Part shown: one piece after another, positions 45,876 through 54,376 of the stretch
Layout: the number at the start of each line of letters is the position of its first letter
Position numbering within the stretch: the stretch's first letter is position 1
Source: Microbacterium lacus
GTDB lineage: Bacteria; Actinomycetota; Actinomycetes; Actinomycetales; Microbacteriaceae
Length of the DNA stretch: 64,000 nucleotides
NCBI RefSeq assembly: GCF_002812805.1
Contig: NZ_NMUM01000011.1
Span: 1 to 64,000 of the forward strand
Direction: 5' to 3'
Notes under the pieces: model-generated
The model's database searches: none
Told to the model about the DNA's origin: nothing
Seen by the model: only the letters and a program-made list of their open reading frames with translations
Made by a program: the position numbers and the translations under genes

Positions 45876-47209
45876 GTGCAGCAGGCTCCTCCTCCGATGT
45901 CGGTCGAGCACACCCCCGTGGTCGGCAGGGTGAGCGCGACCTGCAGCGCGCTCTCGGTATCGCCCGCGAGGTGCGCCGCGACCGAACGGACCTGCTCGTA
46001 CCCGGTCGCGAGCAAGAACGTGGGAGCGCGTCCGTAGGACTTCATGCCGACGATGAAGAAGTTCTGCTCGGGATGAGTGAGCTCACGGAACCCGTGGGGC
46101 TCGACGGTTCCGCAGGAGTGTACGTTCGGGTCGATCAGGGGCGCGAGCCGTCGCGGCGCCTCGACGATGTCGTCGAGTTCGAGGCGGAGTTCGCGCAGCA
46201 TGCCGAGGTCGGGGCGGAAGCCTGTCGCGTTCACGACCTCGTCGGTGCGGTGGGTCACGCTCTCGCCGCGTCGCAGCCCGACGAGCTCGACCCCGTTCTC
46301 AGCCTCGCCATGGCTCTCGGCCGCAGCGCGACGAGCCCCGACGATCTCGAACCCGTCGACGAGGTCGATGGCGCCCGAGCGAACCAGCTCCTCGACCCGT
46401 CCGCCGAGCTCGGCGCGACCCGCGAGCTCGTCGTCGGGCGCCGTCGTGACCCGTGCGGCTCGCGCGTTGCGGATCAGCCACGTGACGCGTGTGCCGGGCG
46501 CCTCGGCCGCGAGCTTCACCAGCGCGAGCAGCGTGTTCGCGGCGGAGTGTCCGGCGCCGACGACGGTCGTGTGCCTGCCCGCGAATCGCGCACGATCCCG
46601 GCCCAGTACATCGGGCAGCGCGGGCGAGACGCGATCGGCGACGTCGCCGAGGCCCAGGGGATCCAGCCCGCTCGAGCCGAGGCTGTTGGGTGTGCGGTAC
46701 GTGCCCGAGGCATCGATCACCGCGCGGGCCGGGACATCCTCGATCGAACCGTCGGTGTGCCGAATGCGCAGGGCGAACGGGGTGACGGCGCGTGCCCGCG
46801 TGCGCGTGCGGTCCATGCCCTCGCGCGTTACGGCCAGGACCTCGGTTCCTGTCTGGGTGCGGGACGCGATCGCGCCGAGCTGGGCCAACGGCATCAGGTA
46901 CCGCGAGACAAGCTCGGCGCCGGTGGGGATGCGGGATGCCGCTGGCGCCTGCCATCCGGATGCCTCGAGAAGCCGCCCCGAGGCGGGGTCGATGAGGTGC
47001 TCCCACGGCGAGAAGAGGCGGGTGTGTCCCCAGGCTCGGACGCTTGCTCCGACCTCGTCGCCCGCCTCGAAGATCGTGAAGTCGATGCCCCGCTCGGTCA
47101 GATGCGCGGCGGCCGCAAGCCCGATCGGTCCCGCGCCGATGATCGCGACGGGCAGAGTATCGAGACGGCTGGCGCGCGAGGTTCGCGGCGTGAGGTCGAG
47201 CAGGGTCAT
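45872..47209 (-). CDS. FAD/NADPH-dependent flavoprotein of arsenic operons (ArsO-like)
   Basis: A 445-residue two-dinucleotide-domain flavoprotein. The FAD motif is VAIIGAGPIGLAAAAHL near 21, the NADPH motif is TTVVGAGHSAANTLLALV near 215, and VVNATGFRPD is the ATG motif of monooxygenase-type flavoproteins. It ends in TGVCSTDIGGGACCT, a cysteine-rich tail seen in actinobacterial ars clusters and perhaps able to bind trivalent arsenic. The exact reaction is unknown. AAGGGGAA precedes the ATG. It is divergent from arsR, with the shared operator region between. Confidence 0.78.
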   Translation of the reverse strand: MTLLDLTPRTSRASRLDTLPVAIIGAGPIGLAAAAHLTERGIDFTIFEAGDEVGASVRAWGHTRLFSPWEHLIDPASGRLLEASGWQAPAASRIPTGAELVSRYLMPLAQLGAIASRTQTGTEVLAVTREGMDRTRTRARAVTPFALRIRHTDGSIEDVPARAVIDASGTYRTPNSLGSSGLDPLGLGDVADRVSPALPDVLGRDRARFAGRHTTVVGAGHSAANTLLALVKLAAEAPGTRVTWLIRNARAARVTTAPDDELAGRAELGGRVEELVRSGAIDLVDGFEIVGARRAAAESHGEAENGVELVGLRRGESVTHRTDEVVNATGFRPDLGMLRELRLELDDIVEAPRRLAPLIDPNVHSCGTVEPHGFRELTHPEQNFFIVGMKSYGRAPTFLLATGYEQVRSVAAHLAGDTESALQVALTLPTTGVCSTDIGGGACCT

Positions 47210-47223
47210 GATTCCCCTTGAAT

Positions 47224-47290
47224 ATCGATGGTGTTCGATGTCCGAGTATCCGCCGTCTATCGATGGGTGTCAATATCGATTAGCATCGAT
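47224..47290. promoter_or_regulatory. ArsR operator region with four ATCGAT boxes
   Basis: ATCGAT occurs at 47224-47229, 47259-47264, 47275-47280 and 47285-47290. The last two form the palindrome ATCGATTAGCATCGAT, which contains TAGCAT, the likely leaderless -10 of arsR, 6 bases before its GTG. Binding here would block arsR and could also control the divergent flavoprotein operon. Confidence 0.65.
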
Positions 47291-47292
47291 GC

Positions 47293-47670
47293 GTGACTCT
47301 TCTTCCCCTCACCGATGTATCCGTGACGGATGTGTCGGCACCCGCGTGCGGCACGGCGCTCGTTCGCGAGCCTCTTGATGCCGACCAGGCCATTGCGCTC
47401 GCGCACACCATGAAGGCCCTCGCCGATCCGGCCCGCCTTCGGTTGCTGTCGATCGTTGCGGCGTCGGAGGGTGCGGAGGCCTGCGTTTGCGACCTGACCG
47501 AACCGGTCGGGCTGAGCCAGCCAACCGTGTCGCATCACCTGAAGGTTCTTACCGAGGCGGGGTTCCTGACCCGCAGCAAGCGTGGCACGTGGGCGTACTA
47601 CGGTCTGGTCCCGGGTGCCCTGGACCGCGTCTCGCGTCTGCTGATCGGGTCGGGCGGAGCGAGCTCGTGA
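47293..47670 (+). CDS. arsR: ArsR-family arsenic-responsive repressor
   Basis: The 125-residue winged-helix repressor has the classic metalloid site ACVCDLTEPVGLSQPTVSHHLKVLTEAGFLTRSKRG, where the paired cysteines bind As(III) next to the recognition helix. A Cys in the N-terminal tail (APACGTALV) could complete the ligand set. The GTG start is leaderless-like with TAGCAT 6 bases upstream. The stop overlaps the aquaporin start in GTGA. Confidence 0.92.
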   Translation: MTLLPLTDVSVTDVSAPACGTALVREPLDADQAIALAHTMKALADPARLRLLSIVAASEGAEACVCDLTEPVGLSQPTVSHHLKVLTEAGFLTRSKRGTWAYYGLVPGALDRVSRLLIGSGGASS

Positions 47671-48389
47671 GGGCGACCGTCCGCGCCGTCGGCGCGGAAT
47701 TCCTCGGCAGCGCCCTGCTCGCGGCCATCGTCATCGGATCCGGCATCATGGCTGCCCAACTCTCACCCAGCGATGTGGGACTGCAGCTCTTCGAGAACGC
47801 CTTCGCCACAGCCCTCGGCCTGGGCGTGCTGATCCTGATCCTGCAACCGGTGTCGGGCGCCCACTTCAACCCCGTCGTGACCCTCGCCGACATCGTGCTG
47901 CACCGTCGTCCCTGGTCGGTTGCGGGTGTCTACCTCCCCGCACAGATCGCCGGATGCATCGCGGGGGCCATGCTCGCCAACCTGATGTTCGGGCGCGCTG
48001 CGGTGTCGTGGAGCACGACCGATCGCGCCGACGGTCCCCGCCTGCTGTCCGAGGTCGTCGCGACCGCCGGCCTGGTGTTCCTGATCTTCGCGCTGGTCCG
48101 CACGGGGCGCGGCAGCCTCGCGGCGCCCGCCGTCGGCGCCTATATCGGCGCCGCCTACTTCTTCACCTCGTCGACCAGCTTCGCCAACCCCGCCATCACG
48201 ATCGGTCGAGCATTCAGCGACACCTTCGCCGGAATCGCCCCGACATCCGTGCTGCCCTTCATCGGCGCTCAGATCGTCGGGGCGGCCGTCGGTGTTGCCC
48301 TCGCTCTCGTGCTGTTTCCGCTGGCGAAACGTGCCCCCGACGGCGTGGATGTCGTCGGTGTCGTCGCGGAAGCGGGCCCGCGCTCCTAA
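47667..48389 (+). CDS. Aquaglyceroporin-family channel of the ars cluster (AqpS-like)
   Basis: A 240-residue MIP channel with six helices and two pore loops, HFNPVVTLAD near 70 and FANPAITIGRAF near 175. The first loop has NPV in place of NPA. In ars clusters such channels let arsenite flow out down its gradient after reduction by ArsC. The GTG at 47667 overlaps the arsR stop. Convergent with the ACR3-like permease gene. Confidence 0.88.
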   Translation: MRATVRAVGAEFLGSALLAAIVIGSGIMAAQLSPSDVGLQLFENAFATALGLGVLILILQPVSGAHFNPVVTLADIVLHRRPWSVAGVYLPAQIAGCIAGAMLANLMFGRAAVSWSTTDRADGPRLLSEVVATAGLVFLIFALVRTGRGSLAAPAVGAYIGAAYFFTSSTSFANPAITIGRAFSDTFAGIAPTSVLPFIGAQIVGAAVGVALALVLFPLAKRAPDGVDVVGVVAEAGPRS

Positions 48390-48404
48390 CGGCGACGCGA
48401 GAAC

Positions 48405-49358
48405 CTATCGGCGACGAGAGAACGCCGCGACGAGCACCACCATCACGACCAGTTCGACGAGGGTCTGAGTGACCACGACGAGCGGGGTCAGCGCGAAGGC
48501 CGGTGGCAGGGCGAGCGCGAGCGGAAGCACGACGAGCGAGTTGCGCGTGACGCCGCTGAACACCACCGCTCGCTGCGCCGGCCTGTCGAAGCGCGCGACC
48601 CGCCCGGCCATGCCCCCCAGCACCAGCATGATCACGGCGAAAGCGACGAAGAGGGGCACGACGGCGAGCAGCGGGCCGAGCGATCCGGTCACCGCCGCGA
48701 CCTGCGAACCGACGACCACCGTGAGCGTCAGCATCATCAACGGCACCATCGCTGCGAGACCGACCGTGGTCAGCGCGCGCCCGAATCGCGTCCGAACCGC
48801 GAGCGCCTGCGTGATCGCCGCGAGAGTGAGGGGCAACACGATCAGCAACACGAAAGCCTCGACGAACGGCCGCAAATCGACGGATGCCGCAAACTCGGGC
48901 CCGACCATCACCCACAGGTAGAGGGGCAGCAGTGCCATCTGCGCGAGCATCAACAGGGGCGTCGCCGCGAGCAGCCGCTCCCTCGACCCGCCCGCGAGTC
49001 CCGTGAAGACGATGACGTAGTCGACGCACGGGGTGAGCAGCACGAGCAGCACACCGACCACCAGGGACTGATCGAACGCGACGAAACGCGACAGCCCGAA
49101 TGCGATCGGGGGCACGATCACGAAGTTGAGGATCAGTACGGTGGCGACGAACCGCCCGTCGCGGAAGGCGCCGGCGAGCCGCGCGAACGGTACGCCCAGG
49201 AAGGTCGCGTAGAGGAGAAGCCCGAGCACGGGCGTGATCGCGACCTCGAGCGCGGGCGCCGCAGCCGGGAGTCCCAGCCCGACGGCCACACCGATCGCGA
49301 TCGCCGCCAGGTAGAGAGCGACCTGGTGCCGCTCTCCCCACTCGATGATCCGCGGCAT
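48405..49358 (-). CDS. ACR3/bile-acid-symporter-family arsenic resistance permease
   Basis: A 317-residue, ten-helix carrier of the BART superfamily. VLLVLLTPCVDYVIVFTGLAGG near 108 carries the conserved Pro-Cys of ACR3 arsenite exporters, and SGVTRNSLVVLPLALALP near 270 the second crossover region. It belongs to the divergent ArsB-like ACR3 group annotated as arsenic resistance protein. Arsenite or a related anion is the likely substrate. It is convergent with the aquaporin gene and follows no other ars gene on its strand. Confidence 0.8.
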   Translation of the reverse strand: MPRIIEWGERHQVALYLAAIAIGVAVGLGLPAAAPALEVAITPVLGLLLYATFLGVPFARLAGAFRDGRFVATVLILNFVIVPPIAFGLSRFVAFDQSLVVGVLLVLLTPCVDYVIVFTGLAGGSRERLLAATPLLMLAQMALLPLYLWVMVGPEFAASVDLRPFVEAFVLLIVLPLTLAAITQALAVRTRFGRALTTVGLAAMVPLMMLTLTVVVGSQVAAVTGSLGPLLAVVPLFVAFAVIMLVLGGMAGRVARFDRPAQRAVVFSGVTRNSLVVLPLALALPPAFALTPLVVVTQTLVELVVMVVLVAAFSRRR

Positions 49359-49370
49359 CCGTCCAGTCTG

Positions 49371-49988
49371 TCAGTCGACCCGCTCCGCGAAGACGACCCG
49401 GTTCTGGACATATGTCCGCGCGCCACGGTCCCAGTCGATGCAGGTGATCAGGCGCAGCTCGTCCCGCAGTGACGCCCCGAAAACCCTTGCCGTCGGAAAC
49501 TGCGCCTTCGCGTAATCGGCGACCTCGGTCACGACATATCGGAACCTCGTGCCCGCGACATCCGTCACACTCACCTCGTCGCCGGGGGCGAGCTCGTCGA
49601 GCCGATGGAACACCGCCGGTCCGTACCCGTCGTCCACGTGACCCGCGATGACGGTCGGTCCGGTTCCGCCCGGGCGTCCGCCGCCGGTGAACCATCCCAG
49701 CGCGTTGTAGTCCTCGGGCACCTCCATCTCGCCGGAGGCCTGGATCCCGAGATCGATCAGCGATTCATCGATGCCGATCGAGGGGATCACGACGCCCGCC
49801 GGAGCGAGCCCGACCGGTGGTGCCGGCAGCGGCTCCGCCACGGGTGTCGGCGTCGGGGATTCGGATGCCGCGGGTCTCGGCGAGACGGTCGGCGCCGGCT
49901 GTGCGGCCGGGGCGGACGCGCACGACGTCACGGTGAGGGCGACGACCAGCGCAACTGCACCGATCGCCGCCCACCGGTATCCGCTCAC
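49371..49988 (-). CDS. Class F sortase
   Basis: A 205-residue transpeptidase that anchors proteins at the cell surface. The N terminus looks like a lipoprotein signal (VTSC, Cys23), followed by a Pro/Ser/Thr linker to about 60. The sortase domain has the catalytic His117 in AGHVDDG, Cys183 in LITCIDWD and Arg197 in YVQNRVVF. The GTG start at 49988 overlaps the stop of the CHRD-protein gene in GTGA, which makes that protein its probable substrate. Confidence 0.88.
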   Translation of the reverse strand: MSGYRWAAIGAVALVVALTVTSCASAPAAQPAPTVSPRPAASESPTPTPVAEPLPAPPVGLAPAGVVIPSIGIDESLIDLGIQASGEMEVPEDYNALGWFTGGGRPGGTGPTVIAGHVDDGYGPAVFHRLDELAPGDEVSVTDVAGTRFRYVVTEVADYAKAQFPTARVFGASLRDELRLITCIDWDRGARTYVQNRVVFAERVD

Positions 49989-50686
49989 TCGGTACGCGCA
50001 CGGCGGCGCAGCACGAACGCGGCTCCGCCCGCGGCGGCGAGGACGCCCGCTGTCGCGAGTCCGAAGCCGAGCATGTCGTTGCTCTGCGCGGTGCCCGCAC
50101 CCGTCTCGAGGCCGCCGACCGGGACCTGGGTGAGCTGGCCGCGGACGACACCCGCGGCGAAGTCGACCGTGTGCGAATCGCCCGTGAAGCCGGCGGGGTT
50201 CGCCTCGATCTGGGCGAGCGTGAAGCCCGTGCCGGTGTCCGCACCGTTCGCCATCACGCCCGTGGTGAAGGGCCCCTGCAAGCATCCGGAGCTCGTTCGC
50301 GGGCCGTCACCGACGGGTGCCGGGTTCGGGAACGAGATGCGCGGCGGCCCGGCCTGCCCGGCAGCCGCCTCGTGGATGTGTGTGGCTGTCTTGGCCGGGC
50401 TCTGGTAGTCGCCCGAGACACCCGTGAGGGTGATGTCGTAGCAGATGATCTCAAGCTCGGAATTGATGCGGAAGGTGAACTCGCCCGCCGCTCCCGGCTG
50501 ACCCGGCGTCGCCACGCCGTCGTTGTTGATCACCTGGTCGGGCGTCGCCATGACCGTGAACGCGCTCGTGAACGAATCCGGTTCGGGCACTTCGGTCTCG
50601 GCCGAGGCGGGTGCCGCGACGGCTGTCAGAGCGAGGGCGGCGCCCGCGATCGTACCGATGGTGAACGTGCGGGTGGAGGTCTTCAT
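49985..50686 (-). CDS. CHRD-domain surface protein with sortase-type C terminus
   Basis: A 233-residue exported protein. A signal peptide ends at about ASA-E (29/30). The CHRD domain contains TATHIHEAAAGQAGPP near 100, its usual His-rich block. The C terminus has GGLETGAG (191-198), a membrane helix (205-226) and RRRAR, the order of a sortase signal, with ETG in place of LPxTG. AGGGAGA precedes the ATG. It is co-transcribed with the sortase, which overlaps its stop. Function of CHRD domains outside animals is not established. Confidence 0.82.
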   Translation of the reverse strand: MKTSTRTFTIGTIAGAALALTAVAAPASAETEVPEPDSFTSAFTVMATPDQVINNDGVATPGQPGAAGEFTFRINSELEIICYDITLTGVSGDYQSPAKTATHIHEAAAGQAGPPRISFPNPAPVGDGPRTSSGCLQGPFTTGVMANGADTGTGFTLAQIEANPAGFTGDSHTVDFAAGVVRGQLTQVPVGGLETGAGTAQSNDMLGFGLATAGVLAAAGGAAFVLRRRARTE

Positions 50687-50933
50687 CGTCGTATATCTCC
50701 CTGTCCGAAGACGGAGGCGGAGTGCGTCCGTCGGGAGGGCATACGGCGCGAGCGGGATATGCGTTCATCGGGTTTCGCATTTCTTTCGAATCGGATGAAC
50801 GGAGCACAGCACGGTGACGTACACCCTGGTGCACGCCCGCCGATCCGACCGGATCAGACCTGCGCGTGCGCTTACAGTGAAGGGAATGGTCGCCGTGACG
50901 GTGACGAGTCCGGCGGTGCGGAGCGGGAGTGTG

Positions 50934-51508
50934 ATGAGCGGTCCCGACGTGATGCCCGGTCCCGACCCGATGCCCGGTGCCGACGGAGAGCGCGCCCGCT
51001 TCGATCGTCCCGAGTTCGACGTGGCCGCCGCCTACGACGCCCACGGTCGTGTCCTGCTGGGATTCGCCATCAACGCGGTCCGAGACCGGGGGTTGGGCGA
51101 GGACTGTGTGCAAGAGGTCTTCCTGCGCGCGTGGAAGGCGCGCGCTCGCTTCGATCCCGCGCGAGCCAGTGAGCGAACATGGCTGTTCGCGATCGCACGA
51201 AACGTGATCGCCGATGCTCTGGCGGCCCGCGGGCGACGCTCGGCGGCGGCGCGGACCCCCTCGACGATCTCCCCGCGGTTGATGATGATCCCCTCGAACG
51301 ACTCCGCTTGATCGAGGGACTCTCGAAGATCTCGGACGAGCATCGCGAGGTCGTTCTGGCCGTGCACGTCGACGGCCTGAGCTATGCAGAGTTGTCGAAA
51401 CGAACCGGCATTCCCGTGCCGACCTTGCGTACGCGCGCCTTCTACGGGCTCAGAGCGCTGAGAGCCCACCTCGATGGACCGGAGGATTCTGATGTCGCAC
51501 AACGATGA
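50934..51508 (+). pseudogene. ECF sigma factor, frameshifted
   Basis: Region 2 is intact in the first frame (AAYDAHGRVLLGFAINAVRDRGLGEDCVQEVFLRAWKARARFD, ERTWLFAIARNVIADALAARGRR). Region 4 is in another frame from about 51242 (DDDPLERLRLIEGLSKISDEHREVVLAVHVDGLSYAELSKRTGIPVPTLRTRAFYGLRALR). The break falls in the repetitive CGGCGGCGGCGCGG at about 51241-51254. Without correction the protein ends after region 2 with an unrelated tail. The start at 50934 has GGGAG 5 bases upstream. The anti-sigma gene overlaps its 3' end. A sequencing error in GC-rich DNA is a real alternative. Confidence 0.8.
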
Positions 51509-52247
51509 CGATCGACGCGCGGAGCTGATTGCGGCAGCGCTCGCCGATGAGCTCAGTGCCCCGGAGCGCGCCGAGTTCGATGCGCTTCGCGCCGAGGACC
51601 CCACGATCGACAGCGAGCTCGCCGAGCTGCGTGACATCGCGGGGACGTTGAGCCTCGGCGCACCTGCTCTGACACCCTGGCTGAAGACCGAGCCGAGCGC
51701 CGATCTTCGCGCTCGCATCGAGGGGATCGGCGCTGGGTCTCCCTCGGTCGAGGCGGGCGCTGGTCCCTCCGATCGGATCGCCCGGGGTGGGCGGCACCGC
51801 ACTGGTCGTCGACGTTCGGGTTCCCGCTCCGTCGGCGCTCTCGTCGCGCTGGGCGCGGCGAGCCTTGCGGTCGGCTTGGCCCTCGGCATCGGGATTCCGG
51901 GTGTGATCTCGGCGCCGCAATCCGGTCCTCCCGGCACGCTCGGCGCGATCGAGAGCATCGATGTCACCGGCGAACCCGAGGGAATGCTGATCGACGCCGA
52001 GCTCGTCGCGCACACCTGGGGCACCGAGGCCGTCCTGGATGCTTCGGGATTGGACGTCGGCGAGGTCTACTCGATCGTGATGCTCGCGGAGGACGGCGCG
52101 GAGTTCTCGGCCGGAGCGATGCTCGGCTCGGAGATCGCGATTCACTGCCGCGTCAACGCCGCGGTGCTGCGCGAAAGCGTCGTCCGGCTCGAGATCCGTG
52201 ACGCGGACGGTGCTGAGGTGGCTGCAGCCGAGTTGCCTCAGGTCTGA
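51492..52247 (+). CDS. Anti-sigma factor
   Basis: A 251-residue single-pass membrane protein partnered with the preceding ECF sigma factor. The cytoplasmic N terminus (RAELIAAALADELSAPERAEFDALRAEDPTIDSELAELRDI) is a RskA/zinc-finger-like anti-sigma helix bundle without the His/Cys ligands. One membrane segment lies at about 112-132, and an extracellular anti-sigma-K-like domain follows (LDVGEVYSIVMLAEDGAEFSAGAML). AGGA precedes the ATG at 51492. It overlaps the sigma gene by 17 bases. Confidence 0.78.
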   Translation: MSHNDDDRRAELIAAALADELSAPERAEFDALRAEDPTIDSELAELRDIAGTLSLGAPALTPWLKTEPSADLRARIEGIGAGSPSVEAGAGPSDRIARGGRHRTGRRRSGSRSVGALVALGAASLAVGLALGIGIPGVISAPQSGPPGTLGAIESIDVTGEPEGMLIDAELVAHTWGTEAVLDASGLDVGEVYSIVMLAEDGAEFSAGAMLGSEIAIHCRVNAAVLRESVVRLEIRDADGAEVAAAELPQV

Positions 52248-52267
52248 AAGCCCCGGGGCGCTCCTTG

Positions 52268-53791
52268 CTAGTGCCCCGCGCCGAGGCCGCCGCTCAGGCG
52301 TCCGTGCATCTTCGACGTGGCCTCGTTCATGCCCTCGATGATCACGCGCTTGCCGAGATGCTCGTACTTGGTCTGGATCGCATCGAGCGCAGCTACCGTC
52401 GAGGCATCCCAGATGTGCGAGTTCGTCATGTCGATGATCACGCGCTCGGGGTCGTGCGTGTACTCGAACTGCGTCGTCAGATCGTTGCTCGACGCGAAGA
52501 ACAGTTCGCCGTTGACGGTATAGCGAACGGTCGGAACGGATGCCTCCCGGTCGGTCTTGCGCGTCACGGAGACGAAGTGCGCGACGCGACGTGCGAACAG
52601 CACCATCGCCGTCAGCACACCCGCTCCCACGCCAATTGCGAGATTGTGGGTCCAGACCGTGATTGCGACGGTGATGAGCATGACCGCGGTCTCGCTCTTC
52701 GGCATCCGCTTGAGGGTCGACAGGCGCACACTGTGCCAGTCGAAGGTCGCGACCGAGACGACGATCATCACGGCGACCAGGGCCGCCATCGGGATGACAG
52801 CGACGACGTCGCCGAGCGCCAGTACGAGCACGAGCAGGAAGACGCCGGCGAGAAAGGTCGAGATGCGCGTGCGAGCGCCGGATGCCTTGACGTTGATCAT
52901 CGTCTGGCCGATCATCGCGCAACCGCCCATGCCGCCGAACGCGCCCGAGAGGATGTTCGCCGCGCCCTGGCCGAAGGCCTCACGGGTCTTGCGCGAGTGG
53001 GTGTCGGTGATCTCATCGACGAGCTTCGCCGTCATGAGCGACTCGAGCAAGCCGACGATCGCGACCGCGGCGGCGTAGGGCGCGATGATCGCGAGCGTCT
53101 CCATCGTCAGCGGCACGTTGGGGAAGAAGAGTTCCGGAAGGCTTTCGGGAAGGTCGCCCTCGCCGCCCACATTCGGCACGTTCAGCCCGAAAACGACGGC
53201 GGCAGCGGTGAGCAGGACGATCGCGATGAGGGGAGCCGGGATCGCCTTCGTGATCATCGGCATCAGGTACATGATCAACAGCCCGATGACGACGAGCGGG
53301 TACACAAGCCAGGGCACGTCGATCAGTTGCGGGAACTGCGACGTGAAGATGAGGATCGCGAGGGCGTTGACGAACCCGACCATCACCGAGCGCGGAATGA
53401 AGCGCATGAGCTTTGCCACGCCGAGCGCGGCCAGCACGATCTGGATCGCGCCACCGAGCAGCACGGTGGCGATCAGGTAGTCCATGCCGTACTCGCGGGC
53501 CACGGGGGCTACGACGAGCGCGATGGCACCGGTAGCGGCCGTGATCATGGCCGGACGGCCGCCGAGGAACGCGATGGCGACGGCCATCACGAACGACGAG
53601 AACAGGCCGACGCGCGGATCGACGCCCGCGATGAGCGAGAACGCGATCGCCTCGGGGATCAGCGCGATGGCCACGACGAGGCCGGCGAGAACTTCGCGGG
53701 TCAGCAGTCTGGGACTCCGCAGCGCCTGCATCACGGTCGGCTCGATGCGATAACGGGACTTCGGATCGTGCACGGGAATGACGTCGGTCAT
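52268..53791 (-). CDS. SulP-family anion transporter with STAS domain
   Basis: A 507-residue SLC26/SulP transporter. The membrane part has the conserved VAIALIPEAIAFSLIAGVDPRVGLF near 38 and FGGMGGCAMIGQTMINVKASGARTRIS near 285. The C-terminal STAS domain (about 395-500) includes RVIIDMTNSHIWDASTVAALD. Sulfate or bicarbonate are typical substrates; nothing here decides. It is divergent from a MerR gene, with an operator-like palindrome between, and convergent with the anti-sigma factor gene, sharing a short hairpin at 52254-52278. Confidence 0.88.
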   Translation of the reverse strand: MTDVIPVHDPKSRYRIEPTVMQALRSPRLLTREVLAGLVVAIALIPEAIAFSLIAGVDPRVGLFSSFVMAVAIAFLGGRPAMITAATGAIALVVAPVAREYGMDYLIATVLLGGAIQIVLAALGVAKLMRFIPRSVMVGFVNALAILIFTSQFPQLIDVPWLVYPLVVIGLLIMYLMPMITKAIPAPLIAIVLLTAAAVVFGLNVPNVGGEGDLPESLPELFFPNVPLTMETLAIIAPYAAAVAIVGLLESLMTAKLVDEITDTHSRKTREAFGQGAANILSGAFGGMGGCAMIGQTMINVKASGARTRISTFLAGVFLLVLVLALGDVVAVIPMAALVAVMIVVSVATFDWHSVRLSTLKRMPKSETAVMLITVAITVWTHNLAIGVGAGVLTAMVLFARRVAHFVSVTRKTDREASVPTVRYTVNGELFFASSNDLTTQFEYTHDPERVIIDMTNSHIWDASTVAALDAIQTKYEHLGKRVIIEGMNEATSKMHGRLSGGLGAGH

Positions 53792-53892
53792 GGCGCTCCT
53801 GACGGGGGAGGGGTGGAAGTGCGCGACGGCACGCGGGGTCGAGGATGTCGACCTGAGAAGATGGGGGAGGCGCGGACGAGGCGCCGATTCCC

Positions 53893-53914
53893 AACCCTAC
53901 CGTAACGTAAGGTT
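53893..53914. promoter_or_regulatory. MerR-type operator between sulP and merR
   Basis: AACC-C-TAC-cgtaac... pairs with GTA-A-GGTT in a 22-bp imperfect palindrome: seven of the eight outer positions are complementary. It lies 29 bases before the merR-type GTG and about 100 before sulP, as expected for a MerR site in a divergent promoter region. Confidence 0.6.
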
Positions 53915-53942
53915 TGTCCGCGAACGAGTCCTCGGGAGTGAC

Positions 53943-54350
53943 GTGAGTACCAGCCCAGCGCCCATGCATATCGGCGAGGTGGCCGAGCGCACATCGTTGT
54001 CGCTGCGGACGCTTCGTCACTACGACGAGATCGGTCTGATCGTGCCATCCGGCCGCACCGAGGGTGGCTTTCGTCTGTACACCGAAGAGGATGTCGCGCG
54101 CATCATGCTCGTTCGGCGGATGAAGCCGCTCGGTTACTCGCTCGACGAGATGCGGACCGTGCTCGACGCGTTCGGCGAACTCGCTCGGGACCCCGCATCC
54201 GTCGAGCATCTCGCCGCGATCCGAGAGATCCGCGATGCGGCGGAGGATCGGCGGCGGAAGCTCGTCGAGCAGGTCGCGATGGCCGAGGAGTTCCTGGACC
54301 AGTTGGCGTCGGTCGAGGCTCCCGGTGACCGCCGACCGTCGAGTGCCTGA
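53943..54350 (+). CDS. MerR-family regulator
   Basis: A 135-residue regulator. The N-terminal winged helix is HIGEVAERTSLSLRTLRHYDEIGLIVPSGRTEGGFRLYTEEDVARI, and a coiled dimerisation helix follows at about 90-125. There is no cysteine, so it is not a metal or SoxR-type sensor. The GTG at 53943 has GGGAG upstream. Divergence from sulP and the palindrome between them suggest it controls that transporter. Confidence 0.85.
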   Translation: MSTSPAPMHIGEVAERTSLSLRTLRHYDEIGLIVPSGRTEGGFRLYTEEDVARIMLVRRMKPLGYSLDEMRTVLDAFGELARDPASVEHLAAIREIRDAAEDRRRKLVEQVAMAEEFLDQLASVEAPGDRRPSSA

Positions 54351-54358
54351 GATCGGCG

Positions 54359-54376
54359 CATAGACTTCGATCTATG
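54359..54376. promoter_or_regulatory. Operator covering the -10 and start codon of the arsR-arsC fusion
   Basis: CATAGA-CTTCGA-TCTATG is a perfect 6+6 palindrome. It contains TAGACT (54361-54366), a -10 positioned 7 bases before the ATG, and the last three bases are the start codon itself. Repressor bound here would cover the whole start region of a leaderless transcript. Confidence 0.7.

Noticed and set aside
50687..50933. ECF-type promoter (GAAC-N17-CGTA) upstream of the CHRD gene
   Set aside because: A single weak match without a second example; not enough to assign to the adjacent sigma factor.
52265..53905. 546-codon frame antisense to the SulP transporter
   Set aside because: Composition is Asp/Arg/His-rich and it mirrors codon positions of sulP; no domain is recognisable.
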